From Elusimicrobiota bacterium (lineage in GTDB: Bacteria > Elusimicrobiota > Elusimicrobia > Elusimicrobiales > UBA9959), in contig WOVA01000001.1 in the NCBI GenBank assembly GCA_009773155.1, positions 1-64,000 of the forward strand: a stretch of DNA of 64,000 nucleotides, in the 5' to 3' direction. Below, piece by piece: positions 8,522 to 17,238 of the stretch (its first letter is position 1; each line of letters starts with the position of its first letter). The position numbers and the translations under genes are program-made. A model generated the notes under the pieces. That model made no database searches. It was not told the origin of the DNA and saw only the letters and a program-made list of their open reading frames with translations.

Positions 8522-9763
8522 TCAGGTGGGCAGGTTCAGCCCGGCGACCAGTTTCTTCAGCTCGCCGAGGTCGGGCTTTATCACGTGCGGCTTGCCGACG
8601 GACTTCATGGCGGCGCCGACATCCTTGAGGCCGCTGCCGGTGACCAGCAGCACCACGCTCTCGTTCTCCCTGACCAGGCCCTGCGCGGCGGCCTTCTTGA
8701 GGCCCGCCCAGCCGGCGGCGCCGGCGGGCTCGGCGAAGACGTTGGACCCGCGCGCCAGCTCGGGGATGGCGGCGATTATCTCGTCGTCGGTTACCGAGAC
8801 CGCGAAACCGCCGGAATCCTTTATGGCGCTGACGGCGGCGAGGCCGTCGCGCGGCACGCAGACCGATATGCTGTCGGCCAGCGTCCTGCCGGACACCGCC
8901 TGTATGTCGGCGCCTGAGTCGCAGGCGCGCTTGATGGCGTCGCTGCCCTCGGCCTGCACGGCGACCAGCTGGGGCAGCTTCTCGATGATGTCGAGGTTCT
9001 GGAACTCGACGAAGCCCTTCCAGATGCCGCTGATGATGTTGCCGTCGCCGACCGGCACCACCACCTTGTCCGGCACCTCCCACTTGAGCTGCTCGCAGAT
9101 CTCGAAGGCGCAGGTTTTCTTGCCCTCGCGCGTGAAAGGGTTGTAGCCCGTGCTGCGGTTGTACCACCCGTACTCGCGGCTGGCTTTGAGGCAGAGGTCG
9201 AAGGCGTCGTCGTAGTTGCCCTTGACCAGTATGACCGTGGCGCCGAAGACCATCACCTGGGCTATCTTGGCCGGCGGCGCGTTCTCGGGCATGAAGATGA
9301 CGGTGGAGATGTCGAGGTTCCCGGTCAGACAGGCCAGCGAGGAGGCGGCGTTGCCGGTGGAGGCCGTGGTTATCACCTTCTCCTTCTGGTCCATGGCCCT
9401 GGCAACGACCACGGCGTTGGCCCTGTCCTTGAACGAGGCGGAAGGGTTGCGGCCTTCGTCCTTGACGTAAAGGTTGGGGACATTTATCGTCCGGCCCAGC
9501 TTCTCCGTCTTATAAAGCGGCGTCCAGCCTATCTGCACCGGCGGGATATGCCTGAGGTTGGGCAGCGGCAGCAGGTCGGCGTAGCGCCAGATGCTGCGGT
9601 CCCAGTTCTCCTGCAGCACCTCGTAGTTGAGGCGCTTCTTTATGAGGTTGTAGTCGTAAAGGACCTGGAGATTGCCGCCGCAGGCCGTACAGTTGTACTC
9701 GGTCTCCGAAAGCTTATGGTCCTTGCCGCAATGTATGCACTGAAGTGTCTTTATTTTTTTCAT
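8522..9763 (-). CDS. thrC: Threonine synthase-like PLP enzyme
   Basis: CIHCG/CTACGG N-terminal Zn motif, KDEGRNPSASFKDRA PLP-lysine motif, TASTGNAASSLA. Confidence 0.9.
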   Translation of the reverse strand: MKKIKTLQCIHCGKDHKLSETEYNCTACGGNLQVLYDYNLIKKRLNYEVLQENWDRSIWRYADLLPLPNLRHIPPVQIGWTPLYKTEKLGRTINVPNLYVKDEGRNPSASFKDRANAVVVARAMDQKEKVITTASTGNAASSLACLTGNLDISTVIFMPENAPPAKIAQVMVFGATVILVKGNYDDAFDLCLKASREYGWYNRSTGYNPFTREGKKTCAFEICEQLKWEVPDKVVVPVGDGNIISGIWKGFVEFQNLDIIEKLPQLVAVQAEGSDAIKRACDSGADIQAVSGRTLADSISVCVPRDGLAAVSAIKDSGGFAVSVTDDEIIAAIPELARGSNVFAEPAGAAGWAGLKKAAAQGLVRENESVVLLVTGSGLKDVGAAMKSVGKPHVIKPDLGELKKLVAGLNLPT

Positions 9764-10197
9764 ATGTGCCTGCTATACTCGAACTTCACTTCCACGGCTC
9801 CGTCGCTTGTTCCAAGGACCGTAAGGAGCATGTCCGTACAGGCGAAATGCTTGCCGCCGGCGAAGACCGGCATCTCCGTGTGATTCACTACGCGAAGCCT
9901 CCGGCCCGGGTCTCCGCCCGCCGTTACCATGTCCGCACCGCGGTTCTGGACGCACCAGAGCACCGGCTTTCCGGCGGCGGACCCGGGGTCCGCCAGGGCG
10001 GACTCGTAGGTCAGTCCCAGCTCCTCCGCCTCGCCAAGCATGCGCCGGTATTCCTTGAGCTCCGGAGAAGTCCGCAGGAGCGGGCCCAGCCACAGCACCA
10101 GCAGAAAAATGGCGGCGAGGCCGGCCGTCGGGCACAGGACGAACCGCTTCAGCCGCTTCATGTCTACGAGTGGAAGAGGATGTTCTTTCATCTGCAT
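9760..10197 (-). CDS. Hypothetical membrane protein
   Basis: Single TM segment; 4-bp overlap with the thrC-like gene. Confidence 0.55.
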   Translation of the reverse strand: MQMKEHPLPLVDMKRLKRFVLCPTAGLAAIFLLVLWLGPLLRTSPELKEYRRMLGEAEELGLTYESALADPGSAAGKPVLWCVQNRGADMVTAGGDPGRRLRVVNHTEMPVFAGGKHFACTDMLLTVLGTSDGAVEVKFEYSRHI

Positions 10198-10204
10198 ATC
10201 GGCT

Positions 10205-11305
10205 TCAGCCGGGCAGCACCGTGGTGCCGGCCTCGCCTTTCAGCGTGGCCTCGAAGAGCTCGGTCTTGGAGATATAGGCCACGCTGCCGCCGTTCCTGAT
10301 GAACTCTATCACGGCCTTGATCTTGGGGCCCATCGAGCCGGCCGGGAAAGGCGGCGGGACCTGGTTGTAGATGGCCTCCAGCTCCGACGCCTTTATCACG
10401 CGCAGGGCCTTCTCGTCGGGCTTCTGGTAATTGAGCTTGGCGCCGTCCTCGCCGGTGAAGATGGTCAGGCTGACCTCGACCTCTTCGCCGCGGGCCTTCG
10501 CGCGCTTCATCAGCATGCAGCCCAGCAGCGCGCTGGCCAGGTCTTTGTCTATGACGGCCTCCACGCCGGTGTACATCTTGAGCGGCTTGCCGCCCTTATG
10601 CGGCCTGGAGAACTTCACGCCGTAGTTGGTAGTATAGACCTCCTGCCCGCCCTTGACCTCGATCGGAACCTCGCGCACCGGGATGCCGCCGCCGCCGACG
10701 GTTATCGGCACTATGCCCTTGTCGAGCAGGGCCTCGATGGCGTCGATCTCCACGATGTCGACGGGGGCCGGGGACGGCACCACCCGGCGCCAGATATCGT
10801 TGCCGGCGGCGTCCTTCTTGTACATCTTCATCTGCCAGCCTTCCGCCATGCGCTGCTTCGCCTCTTCGGCGGTGTACGACTGGCCTATATATTTGGAGGG
10901 GTTCTGGAAGTCCGGATCGTCCTTGTTGACCACGACCTGCGTGACTATCCCCGCCACGATATTGTCGACGCCGCGGATATTGAGAACATTGTTGAGCTGG
11001 GCCATCATATAAGACATGGCCCCCTGCGTGTCGGCCACGCAGACGTCCAGCGGCAGCGGGAACATGGTCGGGCGGCACATCTCGGCGCGCTGCATGATAT
11101 TGCCCACCTGCGGGCCGTTGCCGTGCGTTATGACATACCTGTCTTCGGGGTGCGCCTTGAAGATGTCGGCCACTAGCTGCGCGGTGTCGGCCGTGCGCTG
11201 CCACTGCATGGCTATATCGGGATTTATGGTCCGGCCGTCCTTGTCCTTGAGGCCGACCGGGGCGACCTCGTTGCCGCCGAAAGCGAATATGCGTATCTTT
11301 TTCAT
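10205..11305 (-). CDS. arcC: Carbamate kinase
   Basis: FGGNEVAP, ITHGNGPQVGN, VGGGGIPV, DKDLASALLG. Confidence 0.92.
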   Translation of the reverse strand: MKKIRIFAFGGNEVAPVGLKDKDGRTINPDIAMQWQRTADTAQLVADIFKAHPEDRYVITHGNGPQVGNIMQRAEMCRPTMFPLPLDVCVADTQGAMSYMMAQLNNVLNIRGVDNIVAGIVTQVVVNKDDPDFQNPSKYIGQSYTAEEAKQRMAEGWQMKMYKKDAAGNDIWRRVVPSPAPVDIVEIDAIEALLDKGIVPITVGGGGIPVREVPIEVKGGQEVYTTNYGVKFSRPHKGGKPLKMYTGVEAVIDKDLASALLGCMLMKRAKARGEEVEVSLTIFTGEDGAKLNYQKPDEKALRVIKASELEAIYNQVPPPFPAGSMGPKIKAVIEFIRNGGSVAYISKTELFEATLKGEAGTTVLPG

Positions 11306-11973
11306 CTGGGCTTCTCCTTGATGTCCTTTAAAGCGGCCGACAGGCCTTCCCTGACGGCAAGAGTAAATTTTGGTAAATCCGCCCCCCCTTTATCAAGTTT
11401 TCCAAGGAGAGAGAGGCTTATCTCCAGCTGAACGCCCCCGGCCGCGGCCCGGTTGACTATGTTCTTCTCCGACCGGCCCGGCAGCCGCCGGCAGGGGACT
11501 TCGGTACGAAAACCGGCCTTCTCCAGGGCCTCCGCCACCAGCCGGCCCGCCGCCTCATTGGCCCCGCCCACGCAGACCCATTCGCCCCTGTCGGCCTGGC
11601 CGTGCACCGACACCGCCAGGTCGGCCTTCTCCGCCAGGGCCACGGCCCGGGGGTCGTCGAACCTGGCCGAGGTCACGTGCAGCCGCCCGCTGTCGCGGCC
11701 CAGCCAGGCATTGAATATGTAAAGGTTCCAGTCGGCGCCGGCTAGCTGCCGGGCGACCCGGGCGGCCCCGCGCTCCAGGTCGCCGCCGTGCGGGACCAGG
11801 ACGCTTACCCGTGACCCGCGGTCGTAGGCCTCCACCGAATAATCGCGCCCCTCCGCGTGGGCCGCGGCCAGCTCGGCGAAGCCGCCGTAGGCGTCCGGCC
11901 CCAGCCTGGAGTAGCCGGCGGCGCAGCCCGCGAGGGCGGCGGCCAGCAGTGATATAAGGAGGGGCCTGAGCAT
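11302..11973 (-). CDS. Lipoprotein, YjqB/poly-gamma-glutamate hydrolase-like
   Basis: Lipobox LAGC; PHGGDLERG, DLAVSVHG, GGANEAAG. Confidence 0.65.
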   Translation of the reverse strand: MLRPLLISLLAAALAGCAAGYSRLGPDAYGGFAELAAAHAEGRDYSVEAYDRGSRVSVLVPHGGDLERGAARVARQLAGADWNLYIFNAWLGRDSGRLHVTSARFDDPRAVALAEKADLAVSVHGQADRGEWVCVGGANEAAGRLVAEALEKAGFRTEVPCRRLPGRSEKNIVNRAAAGGVQLEISLSLLGKLDKGGADLPKFTLAVREGLSAALKDIKEKPR

Positions 11974-11976
11974 ACC

Positions 11977-12006
11977 TTGACAATAAAACGATACAATATA
12001 TTTAAT
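11977..12006 (+). promoter_or_regulatory. Predicted sigma70-type promoter for the ygeW-like gene
   Basis: TTGACA - 18 bp - TTTAAT. Confidence 0.6.
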
Positions 12007-12069
12007 CGATAGGCACCCTGTTGACCACTGGGGCGCCATCCGTTTTAGAGAACATTATTGGAGGAAAAA

Positions 12070-13260
12070 ATGTCTTTCGATATCGACAAAGCCTTAAACG
12101 AACTGAAAGCGCTGGGCGCCGACCTGAAAGGGAAGGATTTCCTGCTGACCTGGGAAAAGTCCGACAAGGAGATACACGCGGTCCTCAAGATCGCCGAGAT
12201 ACTCAAGGAGATGCACGCGCGCAATATCAGCGCGCGGATGTTCGAGACCGGCCTGGCCGTCTCCAACTTCCGCGACAACTCCACCCGCACGCGCTTCTCG
12301 TTCGCCAGCGCCTGCAATCTGCTGGGCCTGGCCGTGCAGGACCTCGACGAGGGCAAGTCGCAGATAGCCCACGGCGAGACCGTGCGCGAGACCGCCAACA
12401 TGATCTCGTTCCTGACCGAGGTGGTCGGCATCCGCGACGACATGTTCATAGGCAAGGGCCACACCTACATGAAGGAAGTGGCCGGGGCGCTCGACGACGG
12501 CCACCGGCAGGGCGTGCTCAACCAGCGCCCCGCCGTGGTCAACCTCCAGTGCGACCTGGACCACCCCACGCAGAGCATGTCCGACCTGCTGTTCGTAAAG
12601 AACCATTTCGGCGGCTTCGACAAGCTCAAGGGCAGGAAGATAGCCATGACCTGGGCCTATTCCCCCAGCTACGGCAAGCCGCTGAGCGTGCCGCAGGGCG
12701 TCATCACCCTGATGAGCCGCTTCGGCATGGAAGTGGAGCTGGCCTACCCCGAGGGCTACGACCTGCTGCCGGACACCATCGAGGTCGCCAGGAAGCACGC
12801 CAAAAAGTCCGGCGGCTCTTTCAAGGTCTCCAACAGCATGGAGAACGCCTTCAAGGACGCCGACATCGTCTACCCCAAGAGCTGGGCGCCGTTCAAGGTG
12901 ATGGAGCGCCGCACGCAGCTGCTCGAAAAAGGCGATCAGGCGGGCCTCAAAGACCTCGAGAAGCAGTGCCTCGAGAACAACGCCCGGTTCAAGAGCTGGG
13001 AATGCGACGAGAAGAAGATGGAACTCACGAAAGGCGGTAAGGCCGTCTATATGCACTGCCTGCCGGCCGACATCACCGGCGTCAGTTGCAAGGCCGGCGA
13101 AGTCGCGGCCGACACCTTCGAAGGTGCCCGCATAGGAACCTACAAGGAAGCCGGCTACAAACCTTTCGTCATAGCGGCCATGATAGCCGCCTGCACTAGG
13201 AAGGACCCGGCGGGAATACTCCGGAAACTTACCGCTGAAGCAGGAAAAAGGGTGATTTAG
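12070..13260 (+). CDS. ygeW: Knotted carbamoyltransferase, YgeW family
   Basis: FRDNSTRTRFSF, DHPTQSMSDL, MHCLPADI; ggagg RBS upstream of ATG 12070. Confidence 0.88.
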   Translation: MSFDIDKALNELKALGADLKGKDFLLTWEKSDKEIHAVLKIAEILKEMHARNISARMFETGLAVSNFRDNSTRTRFSFASACNLLGLAVQDLDEGKSQIAHGETVRETANMISFLTEVVGIRDDMFIGKGHTYMKEVAGALDDGHRQGVLNQRPAVVNLQCDLDHPTQSMSDLLFVKNHFGGFDKLKGRKIAMTWAYSPSYGKPLSVPQGVITLMSRFGMEVELAYPEGYDLLPDTIEVARKHAKKSGGSFKVSNSMENAFKDADIVYPKSWAPFKVMERRTQLLEKGDQAGLKDLEKQCLENNARFKSWECDEKKMELTKGGKAVYMHCLPADITGVSCKAGEVAADTFEGARIGTYKEAGYKPFVIAAMIAACTRKDPAGILRKLTAEAGKRVI

Positions 13261-13265
13261 ACGCG

Positions 13266-14300
13266 GTGAAAAATCATCAAAACACCAGGCCGCTGACATT
13301 GAGAGAGGCGGTCAAAAAGTTCAACTGGCCCCCTCCCGGCTCCCCTGTGAAGGGGGTGGAACTGCTGGTGGGCGAAGGCTGCAACGCGCGCTGCCTCTTC
13401 TGCTGCTCCGCCTCCCCGCGGGCCGCGGGCGCCTGGCGGCCCTGGCGGGAAATCTGCGCGGACCTCGCCAGGGCGAGGTCGCGCGGGGCGTGGCTGGCCA
13501 GCTTTTCGGGCGGCGAAGCCGCCCTTCACCCGGACATATTCAGGATCCTGCGGTCGGCCGCCAAACTCGGCTTTTCCTTCATCCAGATAATAACGAACGG
13601 ACTGAGATTCGCGGACGGGGAATTCGCCGCCGGGGCGGCGGCCGCCGGGGCCAACGAGATCAAGATCTCCCTGCACGCCCGCGACGCCGCCACCCACGAC
13701 CGCACCGTCGGGGTAAGGGGCGCTTTTTCAAAAGCTTTGCGGGCGATAGAGAACTGCAGCGCGCTGGGACTTAAAGTTTCGGCCAACTTCGCCGTTACAA
13801 AGCTCAATTACCGCCAGCTCCCCGCTTTCACAAAGTTCATGGCGGAAGACCTGCGCCTGACCGGCTTCTGCTTCATGTTCAGCTTTTATGAAGGCAGGAT
13901 GCTTGGCGGGGGAAAAAAACTCCGCGTCAGCTACTCGGCGGCGCTTCCTTACCTGCGGAAGGCATTAAAATACATGGAAAAGGAGGGGATCCGCCCGGAA
14001 ACGAAGATGCTCAGCAACTTCACGCCCTGCCTGGCCCCCGAATACTCCAATCTCATGAGCGACTGGGGCGCGGGGGAGCAGGAAAAGGATTCGCCGGTCC
14101 TCCAGGCGCGGCCGGGAGAAGCGGCGGCCGTCGCCCGGCACTCCTCGCGCAAAAAGAAAACGCAGGCCTGCGCGGCCTGCGTTTACCGGAAGATATGCTA
14201 CGGCGTCGACGACGGCTATCTGCGGTCTTTCGGGGAATCAGAGTTCAAACCCCTTGCCGTAAAACCCTCCGCTTTCCCCCTGCGGCCCTTCTATCCCTAG
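13266..14300 (+). CDS. Radical SAM protein (GTG start)
   Basis: CNARCLFC, SGGEAALHP; C-terminal CAACVYRKICYG...GESEFKP. Confidence 0.9.
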   Translation: MKNHQNTRPLTLREAVKKFNWPPPGSPVKGVELLVGEGCNARCLFCCSASPRAAGAWRPWREICADLARARSRGAWLASFSGGEAALHPDIFRILRSAAKLGFSFIQIITNGLRFADGEFAAGAAAAGANEIKISLHARDAATHDRTVGVRGAFSKALRAIENCSALGLKVSANFAVTKLNYRQLPAFTKFMAEDLRLTGFCFMFSFYEGRMLGGGKKLRVSYSAALPYLRKALKYMEKEGIRPETKMLSNFTPCLAPEYSNLMSDWGAGEQEKDSPVLQARPGEAAAVARHSSRKKKTQACAACVYRKICYGVDDGYLRSFGESEFKPLAVKPSAFPLRPFYP

Positions 14301-15877
14301 GCCGCCGCGCACTTCCCGCGCAGCTTTTCCATCACCCGGGCACGGAAAGAAACGAACTCCTTAAGGAGGTCCTCCTCCCTTATGTTCCCGAAGTCCGAAG
14401 TATCGGAACTCCAGTCCATGGACGCCGACTCCCTCCTCCCCTCCATATAACCGCGGAACATGGCGGAGAAGGCCCGGCTTCCCTTCAAATGGCCGCAGAA
14501 CCCTTCGGCCAGGGTTATGTAGGGGTGGGGCACGGAGCCTTCGAGCTCCCTGCCGGCCTCCAGCAGGTCCCCGAGGAGCCGGGGGCTGCCGGCCGCCAGC
14601 TTCATGACGAACCCGACGCGGTCGGTAAGGCCGGCGGCCTCGCGGATATCCTTTCCGGGGAAAGTGTTAGTCGCTCTCACGAAGTACGGATAAACCGCAT
14701 AGGTCTTTATCCCGTGCGCCGCGCGGTCCCGGTCGAAACCGGTGCCGGGCAGTATCCGCAGGTGGTTCACCATAACGCCGTAACCGGTGGAAACGGCCCA
14801 GTCCAGCGTGTCTCTGTAGGTCGCGGCCGTGTCGCCGGGCAGGCCCCTTATGAAGCTCAGCGAAACGGAAGCGCGGGGCGCGTGCCTGCGCAGCAGGGAG
14901 ATATGCTTATCCAGCAGCCCGGGGGTCATCGGCCTGCCGGCGGCGGACAGGGCGCCGGAATAGGAGGACTGTATGCCGACCTCGATGCAGAAACGGGGGT
15001 CGTCTACGAGCTTAAGCAGATCCGGCTTGTTCAGGCTGTTGATGTTGACGTCGAACTGGAACCTTATCCCCCGCTTGACGGCGGCCTTCCTGAAAAGCGA
15101 CAGCAGCGGGGCGGCCACGGCCTGGTTGTCGAACATGTCGAAGATCATCAGGGAGATCTCTTCGAGCCGGGGAGCCTGCTTCAGGAGGGCCTCCAGCTCC
15201 GCCTTCACGCGCTCATAGGAGAAGCAGCGCAGCGCGCCCTCGTTGATGGCGCAATAGCGGCATTTCCAGCGGCAGCCCCTCGACAGCGCCAGTTCGGCCG
15301 ATTTGTAAGACTTGAGGTCGAAGACGCCTTCCAGGTAAGGGGACGGGATTTCGTCGAGATTTTTGATCCCGGGATGGGGCTGGTTGGTCACTATCCTGGA
15401 GCCCTTCTTCCAGATTATGCCGCGGACATCCTCCAGCCGGGTATCGCCGTGTACCATATGGGATATCAGATCGGAAAGAGGGGCCTCGCTCTCGCCGTGG
15501 ACGACATAGTCCACAAGTCCCCCGCTGAACGCCTCCGTCAGGCGTATCCTGTTGCGGGGGGTCTCGGCGCAGGTCGCGATGGAAAGCCGGGGGTTCGCTT
15601 TCCTGAGCCTCCCGCACAGCGCGAACATCTCCTTATTATCCCAGTCCTCGTGGGGCGAGAGGACGACCAGGTCGGGCGAAAGGGGATTGACGGCGTCAAA
15701 AGCGTCCCTGTAATTCCCGATTACCACGACCCTGAAATCTATCCTGCCCTTCAGGCCAGGGCGGGACTCCGCGTAAGTCTTCAGGAAGCCCGTAAGGATC
15801 GGCGGCTTGCCGGGATCGCCCGTACCGATCGCCACGATTTTGAATTTTTTAGGAGCCATGTTTTCCCCCCATGACAT
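14297..15877 (-). CDS. B12-binding-domain radical SAM protein
   Basis: N-terminal Rossmann-like domain (SPDLVVLSPHED), CRWKCRYC, GIQSSYSGAL. Confidence 0.88.
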   Translation of the reverse strand: MSWGENMAPKKFKIVAIGTGDPGKPPILTGFLKTYAESRPGLKGRIDFRVVVIGNYRDAFDAVNPLSPDLVVLSPHEDWDNKEMFALCGRLRKANPRLSIATCAETPRNRIRLTEAFSGGLVDYVVHGESEAPLSDLISHMVHGDTRLEDVRGIIWKKGSRIVTNQPHPGIKNLDEIPSPYLEGVFDLKSYKSAELALSRGCRWKCRYCAINEGALRCFSYERVKAELEALLKQAPRLEEISLMIFDMFDNQAVAAPLLSLFRKAAVKRGIRFQFDVNINSLNKPDLLKLVDDPRFCIEVGIQSSYSGALSAAGRPMTPGLLDKHISLLRRHAPRASVSLSFIRGLPGDTAATYRDTLDWAVSTGYGVMVNHLRILPGTGFDRDRAAHGIKTYAVYPYFVRATNTFPGKDIREAAGLTDRVGFVMKLAAGSPRLLGDLLEAGRELEGSVPHPYITLAEGFCGHLKGSRAFSAMFRGYMEGRRESASMDWSSDTSDFGNIREEDLLKEFVSFRARVMEKLRGKCAAA

Positions 15878-15945
15878 TAAATAATTTTTCCGCTAAAGGA
15901 CGGGCGCAGGATCGTCCCGTAAAAGTATACCATAAAAAAGCGTCC

Positions 15946-17238
15946 TCATATCCCGCGCCGTCCATCCGCGGCGACGGCCGCGTTCAGCAGGCGTCCGGCG
16001 AGCGCTTTGACGCCGGCGAAGCCCAGGAAGGGCTCGGGCGCCAGGCAATGATGCCCGTAGGAAGGGAACCCCAGCTCCACGAAGGACATGCCGTCCGCCA
16101 GCCCCTCGCTGAAGGCGAAAGAATTTCCGACCATTATCTCCGGCCTCGCGTATGTCCCCATCCGGGCCAGCGCCGCGGCCGCCTCTCCGACGACGGGAGA
16201 GAACAGCAGTTCCGCCGGCGGGCGGGACGCGTCCAGCGGCGCGCGCCTGGAGTTGATGAAGACAGCGGTCACGCGCATACAGAACCCGGCGGCCAGGTCC
16301 GCAAACCCGGCGAACAGGTGTGGATCGCCCGCGAAAGCCGCGTTGCGGTGGGCCAGCGCCTGGGCGAATGGCGCGACCGCGGCCGCGGCGGTCTTCTCCA
16401 TCAGCTTCACGGAGCCGGGCAGGGGTCCGCGCAGGCCGGCGGCCCGGCGGACAGTTTCCAGCCATCTTCGGGTGCCTTTAAGGCCCATCGGCAGGCCTGT
16501 CTCTACAAGCCTGGCGCCGCTGAGACCGGCCAGCCTCCGCGCCGCTCTTCTGCCATAAGGCAGCGAGATCACCAGGTCCGCCTCCAGGGCGCGTGAGAGC
16601 TGCCGCAGCGTCCCGCCCGAGGGGAAAACGCAGAGGACCCGCAGGCCGCAGGCCTCCAGCAGCGCGGTCAGCTCCGCGATATTGGCCGCGTGGTCCTGTT
16701 CGCGGCGGTCCAGCAGGTAGCCGGCTATGGCGACGGAATTCTTTTGACGCTTTTTTCCCGCGGCGGGCAGAGCCCGGATAAGAGCGTCGAGGCCCATGGC
16801 ATAACCCTCCAGCCAGTCCGCCTCCAGGGACAGGGATGGGACATGTACGACCGGGGCTTTCCCGCCGGCGGAGGCGGCCAGCCCTTCATGATCGATCCCG
16901 GCCAGCTTGCGGAAGGGGAGCCCGGTCAGCAGAACGGCGGAGAAACATCCCGAATCCGCCGCGCCACGCAGCAGGGCCGAGAGGCGGACCTCCGGGTTCT
17001 CGCCGTCCGCCACGGGACCGGCCATCGTGTAGATGAGGCGATGCCGGTTCTCCGGCGAGAGCAGGGCGGAGTAGAGGTCGTGATTGCCGAGCACATACTC
17101 GGCCTTGGGCATTATGCAGTTCGGACCGTCCACCACCAGGGCGCAGTCGGAGACCGCGTTGGCGGCCAGGTAGAGGCCCACGTGGTAGGAGATGTCCGAG
17201 GGCCTTGGCGGCGTCTTATCGGGCGCTGTGCTTTTCAT
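15946..17238 (-). CDS. Nitrogenase component 1 (NifK-like) subunit, set 1
   Basis: [66 protein letters not shown]. Confidence 0.8.
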   Translation of the reverse strand: MKSTAPDKTPPRPSDISYHVGLYLAANAVSDCALVVDGPNCIMPKAEYVLGNHDLYSALLSPENRHRLIYTMAGPVADGENPEVRLSALLRGAADSGCFSAVLLTGLPFRKLAGIDHEGLAASAGGKAPVVHVPSLSLEADWLEGYAMGLDALIRALPAAGKKRQKNSVAIAGYLLDRREQDHAANIAELTALLEACGLRVLCVFPSGGTLRQLSRALEADLVISLPYGRRAARRLAGLSGARLVETGLPMGLKGTRRWLETVRRAAGLRGPLPGSVKLMEKTAAAAVAPFAQALAHRNAAFAGDPHLFAGFADLAAGFCMRVTAVFINSRRAPLDASRPPAELLFSPVVGEAAAALARMGTYARPEIMVGNSFAFSEGLADGMSFVELGFPSYGHHCLAPEPFLGFAGVKALAGRLLNAAVAADGRRGI

